From assembly GCA_964461815.1 (NCBI GenBank), contig CAYWVF010000011.1, positions 11,239 through 75,238 of the forward strand: a DNA stretch of 64,000 nt. The letters are read 5' to 3'. The position numbers and the translations under genes were made by a program. The notes beneath the pieces were generated by a model, which saw only the letters and a program-made list of their open reading frames with translations, had not been told where the DNA came from and made no database searches. Positions 1 to 7,719 of the stretch are shown here, in pieces (position 1 is the first letter of the stretch; every line of letters begins with the position of its first letter). Source of the stretch: JAAZBA01 sp964461815. Its GTDB lineage: Bacteria > Bacillota > Clostridia > Oscillospirales > QAMX01.

Positions 1-233
1 AGATAATTATGATAGGTATTACGGCACTTATAGGTATATTCGGTATATCTGCTGCACTCGAGGGTTATATCCTCAAGCATGCAAATCCGATCCAGAGAAT
101 CCTCTCCGCTGTCGGTGGTCTTCTCCTGATCGACCCGAACACACTGACAGACGTTGTCGGTATTGCTTTAATAGCTCTCGTAGTTGTATGGCAGCTTATC
201 GACGTAAAGCACGGTCACAAGAAAACAGCTTAA
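1..233 (+). CDS. TRAP transporter fused permease, C-terminal end (partial)
   Basis: The frame is open to the left edge, so only the last 77 or so codons are present. The peptide is very hydrophobic, with two membrane segments separated by a short polar turn containing N-P-I-Q-R-I. A conserved-looking L-L-L-I-D-P-N-T-L-T-D-V-V-G stretch precedes the last helix, and the tail is basic. This pattern fits the C-terminus of the 4TM/12TM fused TRAP permeases, which move organic acids across the inner membrane with a periplasmic or lipid-anchored binding protein. The substrate cannot be told. A strong terminator follows 8 bases after the stop. The family call is by recall of the terminal motif only. 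Confidence 0.6.
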   Translation, partial: IIMIGITALIGIFGISAALEGYILKHANPIQRILSAVGGLLLIDPNTLTDVVGIALIALVVVWQLIDVKHGHKKTA

Positions 234-240
234 AAGAACG

Positions 241-274
241 ATCCCGGAAGGAATGATCCTTCCGGGATTTTTTT
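241..274 (+). terminator. Intrinsic terminator of the TRAP permease gene
   Basis: Perfect 11-bp stem (241-251 with 258-268), 6-base loop, followed by seven T residues. It lies 8 bases after the permease stop codon. Confidence 0.93.
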
Positions 275-313
275 GCCACTGATACCTGACTGCGGCCATT
301 TCCATATTGGAAT

Positions 314-475
314 TTAGCAGCAGCTATTGCAGCTGTCGCAGCCGCAGCTATTGCCACCGTTACCCCAGCCGAAAAGCCAGAATATAATAATTGCGATGAT
401 TATGATCGTCCAAATGCAGCTGTTATTGCCGCAGCTGTTTCCGCAGCCGCCGAAGCTAAGACCGTTACATGACAT
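314..475 (-). CDS. 53-residue cysteine-rich single-span membrane peptide
   Basis: An open frame reads leftward from ATG at 473-475 to TAA at 314-316. A GGAGGT ribosome site lies 7 bases upstream (483-488), which makes it a convincing gene. The product has an N-terminal Gly/Asn/Cys part (C3, C11, C15, C20), one isoleucine-rich helix from about residue 21 to 35 ending in W-L-F-G-W, and a C-terminal Cys cluster (C44, C46, C49, C52, C53). Nine of 53 residues are cysteine. I do not recognise a named family. It resembles, in design only, the small Cys/Gly-rich membrane peptides found near cell-surface and sporulation genes in Clostridia. Metal binding or disulfide cross-linking are guesses. Confidence 0.75.
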   Translation of the reverse strand: MSCNGLSFGGCGNSCGNNSCIWTIIIIAIIIFWLFGWGNGGNSCGCDSCNSCC

Positions 476-573
476 TTGAGTTACCTCCAAGTATTTTTTG
501 TTCGGGCTTTCGCCTTACACTACATACTATTACGAAGCACTCGTTTTTGCTACATCTCTATGAAAAATATTTA

Positions 574-616
574 TAAAAAAATGCACCTCCAAAAGTGTCT
601 GCCTCTTGGGGTGCAT
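574..616 (-). terminator. Intrinsic terminator of the SLH-type gene
   Basis: Read leftward, ATGCACC pairs with GGTGCAT (581-587 with 610-616) and is followed by seven T residues (574-580). It lies 12 bases after the stop of the 629-1834 gene. Confidence 0.85.
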
Positions 617-628
617 ATCAAAATTACT

Positions 629-1834
629 TTATGAAACTATTTTTACAGCATTGCTTACCATATCGTACGTCACGCTTCCGGACAAAATAAGATTATCTAT
701 CAAGCAAAGCTTTGAATCCTTTAAATTTGCGTATAAAGCTCTGTATGAGCAATATGTCATCTGGTCCCTGTAGAACGGCTGAGACGTAGAATCTATCTCA
801 TTCTGAGTAAGAACACCGACCGCAACGCATTTGTCCGCAGCCTTATTCCACACAAAGTCGCCTGCCGCATCATCATAGCCCAATGCACGAAGCACAAACG
901 TCAAATAATGTGCCTGTGTTACCTCAGAGCTTGAGCCGAAAAGCGTAGCCGATGTGCCTGTGGTATATCCCATGTTATACGCATATGCCACATATTTATC
1001 AGCCCATGCAGGCACATCCGTAAACGGGTGCGTTCCCGTATATGCCAATGCCTGATCTTCTTCACCGAGAAGTCTTATAAGCATCACTATAGCCTCTACA
1101 CGTGTTGCGCTCCTGTCAAGCGAAAATCCGCTGTTTGAGCCTTTAAAAAGTCCCATTGCGTTAAGTGCCTGTGCATATTTTACATATTGCGGAGTATACT
1201 GCACATTTGTTGTGCCGCCTGTCGAATTTCCCGAGGTGGACGGTGCTTTGATTCCCGATGTCTCATTCAATATCACACCTATAACTCTGTGAGTATCGCT
1301 TACCGTCACCGTCGTATTATCTGCTGTTACCATAATACCGTAAGAGCCTTCATCTACCGCCATATAGCAGCTTCTTATACTGAGAGCAGCGCCGTGATAC
1401 ACAGCCTCGCCTCTTGTAGTATCGACTATTTCACCGCCATCAGGCGCATATGCAGCTGCACTACCGGATGAAATTACAAATTGTGTTCCCGGCGCACCGG
1501 TCACTATGCTCCCTTTCTTTAATGTATATTCCACAGGAGCACTGTTTCCTCTTACTGTTTTATCCGCAAGGTTCGTGTTTTTTAAATATATCGCAGCATA
1601 TAGAGCGCTATCTCCATCCAGTCCGTTGAGCTTCTGCTCAAACAGTTCGTAGCTTTCACCCATGATCTCACTTATCATCTCATCTGTTTCGCTCAGTATA
1701 TACGGCTGATATGTACTTGTAATATAGCTCAGTGTCACGACCGGATCTGCCTGTGTTCCGGCTGTTGCGATCGCTCCGGCTGTGAGTGTTATTACGAGTA
1801 AAACGATAAAAAACACTGTAATATTTCTTCGCAT
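629..1834 (-). CDS. Secreted protein with S-layer-homology-like repeats
   Basis: 401 residues. The N-terminus has a classical signal peptide (basic M-R-R-N, hydrophobic core, Ala-rich end near residue 27). The middle third is of unknown fold. From about residue 215 there are SLH-like repeats: a Y-x-x-A-L-N-A-M-G-L-F-K-G segment, then R-x-E-A-I-V-M-L-I-R-L-L-G-E with F-T-D-V-P-x-W-A, then a weaker third repeat with L-R-A-L-G-Y-D-D. SLH modules bind pyruvylated or other secondary wall polymers, so the protein is probably held on the cell surface. It is monocistronic, bounded by a terminator downstream and the convergently reading rex transcript upstream. The role of the N-terminal half is unknown. 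Confidence 0.75.
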   Translation of the reverse strand: MRRNITVFFIVLLVITLTAGAIATAGTQADPVVTLSYITSTYQPYILSETDEMISEIMGESYELFEQKLNGLDGDSALYAAIYLKNTNLADKTVRGNSAPVEYTLKKGSIVTGAPGTQFVISSGSAAAYAPDGGEIVDTTRGEAVYHGAALSIRSCYMAVDEGSYGIMVTADNTTVTVSDTHRVIGVILNETSGIKAPSTSGNSTGGTTNVQYTPQYVKYAQALNAMGLFKGSNSGFSLDRSATRVEAIVMLIRLLGEEDQALAYTGTHPFTDVPAWADKYVAYAYNMGYTTGTSATLFGSSSEVTQAHYLTFVLRALGYDDAAGDFVWNKAADKCVAVGVLTQNEIDSTSQPFYRDQMTYCSYRALYANLKDSKLCLIDNLILSGSVTYDMVSNAVKIVS

Positions 1835-1862
1835 CTGGCTCTCCTTCGTAATAAAATGCAGT

Positions 1863-2507
1863 CTACTTTTTCACTCCCGGGATCCGACACCCAAGTGTCA
1901 TAAGACTATCGGAAAAATGTACATTTTCGAGGACTACCTTATTTTCGTAATCCTTAAGACTGTCAAAGTATATATCAACATTGGTAAAATTCCAAAGACC
2001 TACAACACCTGTCCGCACAAGCTTTTCTGCTATGACTGAAGCAAAGCTGCCCGGACAGGTCAGTACTGCCAGCTCAGGCTTATGCTCCTCACAGAAGCTG
2101 TAGAGCTCGTCCATACTGCGAACCTCTACGCCGTTTATCTCTTTTCCTATCTTATTCTTATCAACATCAAACGCACACAGCAGTTTAAAGCCATTTGCTG
2201 AAAAATTAAAGTTATTTATAAGCGCAAGTCCAAGATTGCCCACACCTATAAGTACAGCAGTATAGCCGTTATTAAGATTCAATATGTCAGCAAGCTCGGC
2301 TCTGAGGCTTTCCGTATTATATCCGTAGCCCTGCTGTCCGAAGCCGCCAAAGCAGCTGAAATCCTGACGTACCTGCGATGCTGTAAGTCCCATATCCTCT
2401 GCCAGCACTCTGGACGATACTCTCTGTATCCCCTTTTTATAAAGCTCGTCCACGTATCTGTAATATTTCGGAATCCTGCGTATAACTGCACTAGAAATTT
2501 TTGGCAT
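1863..2507 (-). CDS. rex: Redox-sensing transcriptional repressor Rex
   Basis: 214 residues, normal length for Rex. The N-terminal winged helix (about 1-80) includes V-S-S-x-x-L-A-E-D-M-G-L-T-A-S-Q-V-R-Q-D, the recognition helix. The signature F-G-G-F-G-Q-Q-G-Y-G-Y follows. The C-terminal Rossmann domain carries G-V-G-N-L-G at about residue 88 and an acidic residue after the second strand (F-D-V-D) for NADH. Rex senses the NADH/NAD ratio and represses fermentation and electron-transfer genes in anaerobes. The start has a GGAAGGGAA ribosome site, and a strong promoter lies 33 bases upstream. Its targets are not visible here. Confidence 0.97.
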   Translation of the reverse strand: MPKISSAVIRRIPKYYRYVDELYKKGIQRVSSRVLAEDMGLTASQVRQDFSCFGGFGQQGYGYNTESLRAELADILNLNNGYTAVLIGVGNLGLALINNFNFSANGFKLLCAFDVDKNKIGKEINGVEVRSMDELYSFCEEHKPELAVLTCPGSFASVIAEKLVRTGVVGLWNFTNVDIYFDSLKDYENKVVLENVHFSDSLMTLGCRIPGVKK

Positions 2508-2539
2508 TTCAATTCCCTTCCATTACATACTATACTATT

Positions 2540-2568
2540 ATTATAACCGTCTCGTTCGGTTTTGTCAA
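2540..2568 (-). promoter_or_regulatory. Promoter of rex
   Basis: Leftward TTGACA (2563-2568) and TATAAT (2540-2545) separated by exactly 17 bases. The spacer holds an inverted repeat ACCG-N7-CGGT, a possible operator. Confidence 0.85.
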
Positions 2569-2608
2569 TTATATTAGATAAAGATGATTGCAACTACACA
2601 TTATTAAC

Positions 2609-2637
2609 TTGATTTATCGGTGCAAATATGTCATAAT
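2609..2637 (+). promoter_or_regulatory. Promoter of the transglutaminase-like lipoprotein gene
   Basis: TTGATT (2609-2614), 17 bases, CATAAT (2632-2637), 20 bases before the start codon. It is divergent from the rex promoter. Confidence 0.6.
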
Positions 2638-2657
2638 ATATATTAGAAGGAAGGTGT

Positions 2658-4049
2658 ATGGCAATTAAAAAATTTATCTTCATTCCGGCAATCATCGTAA
2701 TTCTCATGTCATTGCTCGGATGCTCTTCTATGCTTGAGCGTGAATTTGTTTTCACTTCAAAGCATATCGATCCGTCAGAGCAATCTCAGGATAATAAAAT
2801 AAGCGAGGCAGCCTCGTATTCTCAGCTTCAGAGCATACTTTTGTCAACCATAGAAAAATGTGAGACTGAAAAAACCATACGGCTCGTCGATTACACCGGC
2901 AACGTAGAAAACGATGTCAAGCGTGTGCTGAAGGAGGTAACTCAGGATCCTCTCGGAGCTTACGCAGTAAGCAACATAGCATATCAGCAGTCAAAAATTT
3001 TGACATACTATGAGCTCAGCTTTACAGTAACATATCGCCGTACAAAGGCACAGATCGCAGGTATTACCAAGATATACAACGCTTCGGAGCTTGAAGAAAA
3101 GCTTGCACAGTCATTGTCACAGTTCCCGGATCAGCTTACATTTGAGATTTTCGACTACTCCGAGGATAAGTATGACTTTAATGAAATATTCAACAGAGTC
3201 TATTATTCCGATCCTATGATAGCCTACGGTCACAAAAGCCTTACGGCTACGCTTTATCCCGAAAACTACGGTTTAAGACGTATAGTAGAGCTGTCGATCG
3301 GCTATACGGAAACGGGAATAACGCTCCGCAGTAATGCCATAAAAACAAGATCCATAGCAGAAGAATATTCCGAAACTCTGCTCAGTACAGGTGATACAGG
3401 CAGACGCATACTTAATATTCACGATCTGATATGTGAGATCACCAATTATGACACTATCACTGCCGAATTATCGGAGCAAAGCGAATCGAAGCTTCCGAAA
3501 ACCGATCCGTTCACAGCCTACGGAGTCTTTTACAACGGTGAAGCCGTTTCCGAGGGCTACGCACTCGCGTTCAAGCAACTTTGCGACAATACTCATATCG
3601 ACTGCAAGGTCGTTCAGGGTAGGCTTCACGGCATTCCGCATATGTGGAATCTCGTTGAATTCGATGGTGTCTGGTACCATATCGATACAGCCAGCGATGA
3701 TATTGACGACGGCTTCGGATACAGATTTTTTGCACTGAATGACGAAGCAATGAGCCAGACTCACAGCTGGGATACTTCGCTATACCCTGCCGCCAACGGA
3801 ACAAGTTTACGTGATTACATTCCCAAGGATTCTCCAAACATTTCGGATTCAAGGCTTGACACCGTTATATATTTTAACGACCCTATCGACGATATCGATG
3901 ATGATGAACGCACTGTAAGTGTAGACGGAACGCTGCCCGAGGATAATATTGCGATCGTCAGTCCGGATAGTAATGGCACCTCTGATGATAAAAAATCCGA
4001 CAGCTTAAACAGTGCGTCACATGATAGCAACGTATCTCCCGAAGCATGA
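2658..4049 (+). CDS. Lipoprotein with transglutaminase-like domain, catalytic Cys replaced by Ser
   Basis: 463 residues. A lipoprotein signal ends in L-L-G-C with C22 as the lipidated residue, so it should sit outside the membrane. A transglutaminase-like core lies at about residues 285-350: Y-N-G-E-A-V-S298-E-G-Y-A, then H328-M-W-N and Y-H-I-D343. In active members the residue at 298 is Cys. Here the codon is TCC (Ser), while the His and Asp are kept. It may therefore be a protein- or peptidoglycan-binding pseudoenzyme, or a serine variant. The tail (about 405-463) is rich in Asp and Ser and looks disordered. An AAGGAAGGTG ribosome site precedes the ATG. The methyltransferase gene starts 24 bases later. 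Confidence 0.8.
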   Translation: MAIKKFIFIPAIIVILMSLLGCSSMLEREFVFTSKHIDPSEQSQDNKISEAASYSQLQSILLSTIEKCETEKTIRLVDYTGNVENDVKRVLKEVTQDPLGAYAVSNIAYQQSKILTYYELSFTVTYRRTKAQIAGITKIYNASELEEKLAQSLSQFPDQLTFEIFDYSEDKYDFNEIFNRVYYSDPMIAYGHKSLTATLYPENYGLRRIVELSIGYTETGITLRSNAIKTRSIAEEYSETLLSTGDTGRRILNIHDLICEITNYDTITAELSEQSESKLPKTDPFTAYGVFYNGEAVSEGYALAFKQLCDNTHIDCKVVQGRLHGIPHMWNLVEFDGVWYHIDTASDDIDDGFGYRFFALNDEAMSQTHSWDTSLYPAANGTSLRDYIPKDSPNISDSRLDTVIYFNDPIDDIDDDERTVSVDGTLPEDNIAIVSPDSNGTSDDKKSDSLNSASHDSNVSPEA

Positions 4050-4072
4050 TATACTAACAGCAGGTAATCAAA

Positions 4073-4678
4073 ATGGACTTGATAGCGCACTATGATATGC
4101 TTATAGATGAGAATAACGATCCGTTCAGAGATCCATTGCCATTGCAAGAGCACATGAGCAAGTGGGACGGAAAAGCGTTTATTGATTCCATGTGTCTGAG
4201 CGAAAGAGAGAACGTTTTGGAGATCGGAGTAGGCACGGGACGACTTGCATCGAAGATCCTGCCTCAATGCCGACATTTTGTAGGCATTGATATTTCTCCT
4301 AAGACGATCGATCGTGCAAGAGAAAATCTCGCAGCATACAGTCACGTAAGCTTAATATGTGATGACTTTCTCAAACACAGCTTTGATACGACATTTGATA
4401 TAGTATATTCATCACTGACTATGCTTCATTTTAAAGATAAGCAATCATTTATCGATAAAGTTGCTTCCCTATTGAAGGTCGGAGGAAAATTTGTTCTGTC
4501 CATCGATAAATCCCAAAGCAGCTACATCGACATGGGTACACGTAAAATACTTGTCTATCCTGATACGCCGATCAATACAGCAGCTTGTATTTCAGCTGCA
4601 AAGATGAAAATTATAAGCCAATTTGAAACGGAATTTGCACATGTTTTCGTATCGGTAAAGAACGACATATCCTGCTAA
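4073..4678 (+). CDS. Class I SAM-dependent methyltransferase
   Basis: 201 residues. Motif I V-L-E-I-G-V-G-T-G-R-L lies near residue 45, followed by an acidic motif II (F-V-G-I-D-I-S) and L-K-V-G-G-K-F-V-L-S-I, typical of the Rossmann-like class I fold. The substrate is unknown. It is 24 bases after the lipoprotein gene on the same strand and probably cotranscribed. The normal fold seems complete. The decayed transposon fragment begins just after its stop. Confidence 0.85.
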   Translation: MDLIAHYDMLIDENNDPFRDPLPLQEHMSKWDGKAFIDSMCLSERENVLEIGVGTGRLASKILPQCRHFVGIDISPKTIDRARENLAAYSHVSLICDDFLKHSFDTTFDIVYSSLTMLHFKDKQSFIDKVASLLKVGGKFVLSIDKSQSSYIDMGTRKILVYPDTPINTAACISAAKMKIISQFETEFAHVFVSVKNDISC

Positions 4679-4685
4679 ACAGGCA

Positions 4686-4897
4686 TACTCCGTGCCGCCT
4701 ATCGGTATAACAGTATTGCCGCATTGTGCCGAAATCAACGAAGCGGCACAAAACCGCATGGAGCTGATCGAGCCGCAACCAACACAGCAGTATGGTGTGA
4801 CCGAGCAGCTGCAAACCGAATGGAATGGGTGCTGTAGATGAACGCTTGCAAGGCACATGCGGAAATTATCGTAAAGTTTGAACTGATTTATGATTGA
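4686..4897 (+). pseudogene. TnpV transposon protein, decayed C-terminal fragment
   Basis: One frame reads T-V-L-P-H-C-A-E-I-N-E-A-A-Q-N-R and then Y-G-V-T-E-Q-L. A shifted frame from about 4817 reads M-E-W-V, a stop, then M-N-A-C-K-A-H-A-E-I-I-V with an E-L-I-Y ending at 4897. Together these match by recall the C-terminus of TnpV, a small accessory protein of Clostridia conjugative transposons (motifs A-E-I-D-x-A-A, G-V-T-E-x-L-K, M-E-W-V-x-x-M-N-N, E-I-V-x-x-E-L-I-Y). It carries at least one frameshift and one stop and lacks the N-terminus, so it is a scar rather than a gene. Confidence 0.7.
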
Positions 4898-4903
4898 TAC
4901 GGA

Positions 4904-4937
4904 GATCGCCCGGACGAAAATGTTCGGGCGGTCTTTT
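4904..4937 (+). terminator. Intrinsic terminator
   Basis: A 12-bp GC-rich stem (4904-4915 with 4922-4933, two G-T pairs) is followed by TTTT. It shares its CCGTCCGAA/TTCGGGCGG-like core with hairpins at 29159 and 33276. Confidence 0.85.
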
Positions 4938-5035
4938 CCTAACAGTCGATTTCTTCATGATTTTCTGTATAATTTATTTGGAAAAAGTACGTGACAAATC
5001 GGAATTTGCTTAACAGAATGTAAACCAATATTAAA

Positions 5036-5066
5036 ATAGCTGTGCAATGAAGCACAGCTATTTTTG
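5036..5066. terminator. Terminator hairpin, probably bidirectional
   Basis: ATAGCTGTGC pairs with GCACAGCTAT (5036-5045 with 5052-5061) and is flanked by A/T runs on both sides. It can end the leftward reductase gene (stop at 5078) or any rightward transcript. Confidence 0.75.
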
Positions 5067-5077
5067 GTGTTTGAAAT

Positions 5078-5554
5078 TTAGTTTAAGTCTATTTCTTGAG
5101 GAACGATAAAGTATTCTGTATAATAGGTGTTTCGCAGGAAAGTATAGGACATTCCGGCTGCTTTAATGGCGTGTTCGGTAGCCAGATGAACATCCTCCAT
5201 TCCAAGTTTCGCCTTGTGAGGATAAGCAAGTCCGGTATAAACAATTTGCCGGATCCCTGCTTTGCGTGCAGCATCAATAACAATTAAGTGATCTTGAATA
5301 TGTTTGAAACTGTCCATATCAATTTCGGAAATAAACAGAAGCTTTTCTGCACCTTTGAAAACCTCCGGAGCAAAATTGCCGGACTGGTAATCTCCATAGC
5401 TCATTTCCAATCCGAGTTTTTTGAGAGGTGCAGCTTTTTCTTCGTTGCGGTAAATGGCAACAATATCGTTAGGATCAATCCCATGTTGTAAGAGGGATTC
5501 GATGACTTTTCCACCATAATTTCCGGTAGCCCCGACGATAGCAATTTTACTCAT
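5078..5554 (-). CDS. NAD(P)H-binding atypical SDR (NmrA/QOR2-like), C-terminally truncated
   Basis: 158 residues with an intact Rossmann N-terminus: I-A-I-V-G-A-T-G-N-Y-G-G nucleotide loop at residues 4-15, then the SDR core with a Y-T-G-L-A-Y segment and a F-L-R-N-x-Y-Y-T-E motif. Family members of the YtfG/QOR2 quinone-reductase type usually have about 280 residues. This frame stops soon after the F-L-R-N motif, so the substrate half is missing. A terminator follows 15 bases after the stop. It is divergent from an HxlR regulator, the usual partner of such genes. It is likely a non-functional remnant, although the start and ribosome site (AAAGGAG) are intact. Confidence 0.7.
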   Translation of the reverse strand: MSKIAIVGATGNYGGKVIESLLQHGIDPNDIVAIYRNEEKAAPLKKLGLEMSYGDYQSGNFAPEVFKGAEKLLFISEIDMDSFKHIQDHLIVIDAARKAGIRQIVYTGLAYPHKAKLGMEDVHLATEHAIKAAGMSYTFLRNTYYTEYFIVPQEIDLN

Positions 5555-5665
5555 AATAAACTCCTTTAGTTTAACTTGTTGAGTATATTATAATAAGATA
5601 AAATAAACAAGTACGATATTTTTGTATCCTATGTTACTTTTAGGATACTGTAAGGAGGTTAGGTT

Positions 5666-5983
5666 ATGGTATTGACCAAGGAAATTCTCAGCAATTGTCC
5701 AATTACAACGGCACAGAGGGTTCTTTCAAGCAAATGGAGTTTAGTAATCATATTTATATTAAAAGATCATCCGGTAAGATTTTATGAGCTGTTGAGAATA
5801 TTTGATAGTATGAATCATACAACTCTTACAAAACAGCTGAGACAATTAGAGGAGTTTGGCGTTGTTCATCGAGAGGTATATCATCAAGTTCCACCGAGGG
5901 TTGAATATTCTTTGACTGAACTGGGACATAAATTAGAACCAACATTGGTTTGTTTATCTGAATGGGAGGCAGGAATATATTAG
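5666..5983 (+). CDS. HxlR-family winged-helix transcriptional regulator
   Basis: 105 residues, normal for the family. It starts with C-P-I-T-T-A-Q-R-V-L-S-S-K-W-S-L, the HxlR signature near residues 10-26, then F-Y-E-L-L-R-I-F and L-T-K-Q-L-R-Q-L-E, and ends in L-T-E-L-G-H-K-L-E. HxlR proteins are dimeric regulators that often sense electrophiles or redox stress and control a divergent oxidoreductase. That is the layout here, with the truncated reductase at 5078-5554. TAAGGAGG precedes the ATG. Base composition is more A/T-rich than the neighbouring genes, consistent with acquired DNA. Confidence 0.9.
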   Translation: MVLTKEILSNCPITTAQRVLSSKWSLVIIFILKDHPVRFYELLRIFDSMNHTTLTKQLRQLEEFGVVHREVYHQVPPRVEYSLTELGHKLEPTLVCLSEWEAGIY

Positions 5984-6347
5984 AGAACGGGGAAAAATGC
6001 AGGAGCAATATTGAATTGGTTTTGTGAAGTATTGGAATGATAAATTCCGATTTATAGGGCAGATAAGCAAGCGAAAATTCCTTTAGAAACTAAATGGCGC
6101 TTATTCTTATCTCTATCAAAAGTATGTGCATACAGTCAGCAAGTCGGCTGTGCGTAGCTTCATTCTCTGTCAGCAGAAAAAACTGCATGACTGAGAATGC
6201 CCGGTCACTTCGTTCCGTTAAGATAGCTACGTACCAATTGCGCCGCTATGCGGCTATCGATGCAGATACTTGTATCTACGGTGGACATTGCCGCGAGTCT
6301 CCGGTTTACGACAAGTTTTTCGTCATCTGCAAATTTGTATATAAATA
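5984..6347. other. 364-base stretch without a convincing gene
   Basis: No frame with a credible start and ribosome site was found. A leftward frame at 6205-6387 has no recognisable similarity. Two short inverted repeats are visible (CGCCGC/GCGGC at about 6240-6255, AGATAC/GTATCT at about 6262-6277). With the TnpV scar and truncated reductase it looks like leftover accessory DNA. Confidence 0.4.
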
Positions 6348-6384
6348 TGAAAATCCGACCTATGATAGTAACCATAGGTCGGAT
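6348..6384 (-). terminator. Intrinsic terminator of the YitT-family gene
   Basis: Perfect 12-bp stem (6353-6364 with 6373-6384), then a T-rich run leftward. It lies 28 bases after the stop of the gene at 6412-7038. Confidence 0.85.
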
Positions 6385-6411
6385 CAACTGTTTTACAGCT
6401 ACACGGAAATT

Positions 6412-7038
6412 TCAACACCTTTTTTCTCTCAAATTTACCTTTTTGATTATTCCGATCACAAAGTCAATACCGAATGTTTTGAAAAGCAAACCTACGAAAG
6501 AGCTTATAAGCATTACACGACCTGACAGGAATCCACCCACAAGCACAATAGAAATATCCGTTATCAAGAGAGCTTTACCTATATTTATATTCGAATATTT
6601 TTTCACGATAAGTGCAATAATATCCGTGCCTCCGGAGCTTGAATCCACATAAAACATGATCCCACTTGCAAGTGCGATCACACATGCACCTGCAATAGCG
6701 GATAGATATATATTTGAAATAACGATCAGGTCACTGCCGAATACTTTTTCGAATACTCCGACAAATACTGTAGTCAACGTAGAACCAACAAAGGTTTTTA
6801 TTGCCATATCGCTTCCCAAAACGAAAAAAGCTGCTATCAACAAGGATAAATTGATCACAATAGAAATGGTTCCGGGAGAAAACATCATATATTTACTGAG
6901 GATCACGGATATCCCACTTGTTCCTCCGAGTACGATCGAATGCGGAAATATGAAAAGAACAGTTGATGCTGCATATAAAATACTGCCTATGGCAATAAAT
7001 AAGTAATTTATAAACTCTTTTTTCACAAGTAAACCCAT
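6412..7038 (-). CDS. YitT/DUF161-family membrane protein, short form
   Basis: 208 residues with five or six membrane segments. Recognisable family features are F-P-H-S-I-V-L-G-G-T-S-G-I-S near residue 32 and the V-D-S-S-S-G-G-T-D-I-I-A-L-I segment near residue 130. Most YitT proteins are about 280 residues and end with a soluble DUF2179 domain. This one stops after the last helix, at L-R-E-K, so that domain is absent. Function of the family is not established. It is monocistronic, with its own terminator, 47 bases downstream of the methyltransferase stop on the same strand. Confidence 0.8.
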   Translation of the reverse strand: MGLLVKKEFINYLFIAIGSILYAASTVLFIFPHSIVLGGTSGISVILSKYMMFSPGTISIVINLSLLIAAFFVLGSDMAIKTFVGSTLTTVFVGVFEKVFGSDLIVISNIYLSAIAGACVIALASGIMFYVDSSSGGTDIIALIVKKYSNINIGKALLITDISIVLVGGFLSGRVMLISSFVGLLFKTFGIDFVIGIIKKVNLREKRC

Positions 7039-7085
7039 CTAATATCTCTCTGTTTTTTGACCTATTTTCATGTGCTTTGTCATTC

Positions 7086-7712
7086 TCAGCTATGCTTTTT
7101 TACATAGTCCACTCTGAGCAGCATCTTTCCGTTCGGGAGCGGATACTCTCTTTTCAGAACCATGTCATAGCCTATATCAGACATCATACTGTCCATTACC
7201 TTATCATCCATCTGATGATGTACTTCATCCAATCGGTCGAACACATGGATATACGGTGAGTCTGATACAAAGGATTCGTCTGTATTTATCTGTATCACGC
7301 ACGACACATATTTTGCATTTATCTTTAAGAGCGTATCGCAAAAGCTTTTATATCCGATATATTCCACCAGAAGATTTGCGATGACCAATTCGGAATGCGG
7401 CAGCTCTATATCCGAGCTTGTCAGATCAACGCATATCGGCTCGAAAATATCGGAAATAGACCTGAATCTTCGTTTGCACTCATCAAGGTAGCTCCGATTC
7501 AGGTCTACGCCATATATTCTGTCAAACGAGCTGCTCTCCACATGCTCTAAACCATTTCCACCTGCTACTCCGAGTATCATCGCAGTTCTTACGCTATGTT
7601 CGTAAAGCTGCTCTCTCATAATTGAGCTGAGTGTTTGAAGCTGATATACGCTTTCAAGCTTCATATGATTCTCATAATCTGATAGCTCTATCTCTTGCCA
7701 CGGATTTTTCAT
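7086..7712 (-). CDS. Class I SAM-dependent methyltransferase
   Basis: 208 residues. A variant motif I, M-I-L-G-V-A-G-G-N-G-L-E-H, lies near residue 46, followed by Y-G-V-D-L-N-R-S-Y and a post-I acidic segment (C-V-D-L-T). The C-terminal R-E-Y-P-L-P-N-G-K segment is of a kind often seen at the end of small-molecule methyltransferases. It starts 7 bases after the stop of the MalG-like permease and may be the last gene of the operon, but its ribosome site is weak (AGTGAATG). No obvious link to sugar catabolism. Confidence 0.75.
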   Translation of the reverse strand: MKNPWQEIELSDYENHMKLESVYQLQTLSSIMREQLYEHSVRTAMILGVAGGNGLEHVESSSFDRIYGVDLNRSYLDECKRRFRSISDIFEPICVDLTSSDIELPHSELVIANLLVEYIGYKSFCDTLLKINAKYVSCVIQINTDESFVSDSPYIHVFDRLDEVHHQMDDKVMDSMMSDIGYDMVLKREYPLPNGKMLLRVDYVKKHS

Positions 7713-7719
7713 ACATTCA

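Noticed and set aside
1187..1471. Open frame opposite the SLH-type gene
   Set aside because: It is the antisense shadow of a clear gene, with no ribosome site and no similarity.
4980..5035. Promoter-like GTGACA with A/T-rich -10 ahead of a hairpin, possible small RNA
   Set aside because: The boxes are weak and the transcript would be only about 50 bases. Not supportable without expression data.
6094..6525. Open frame reading rightward over the YitT terminator
   Set aside because: Crosses a strong terminator hairpin and runs antisense into the YitT gene; no ribosome site.
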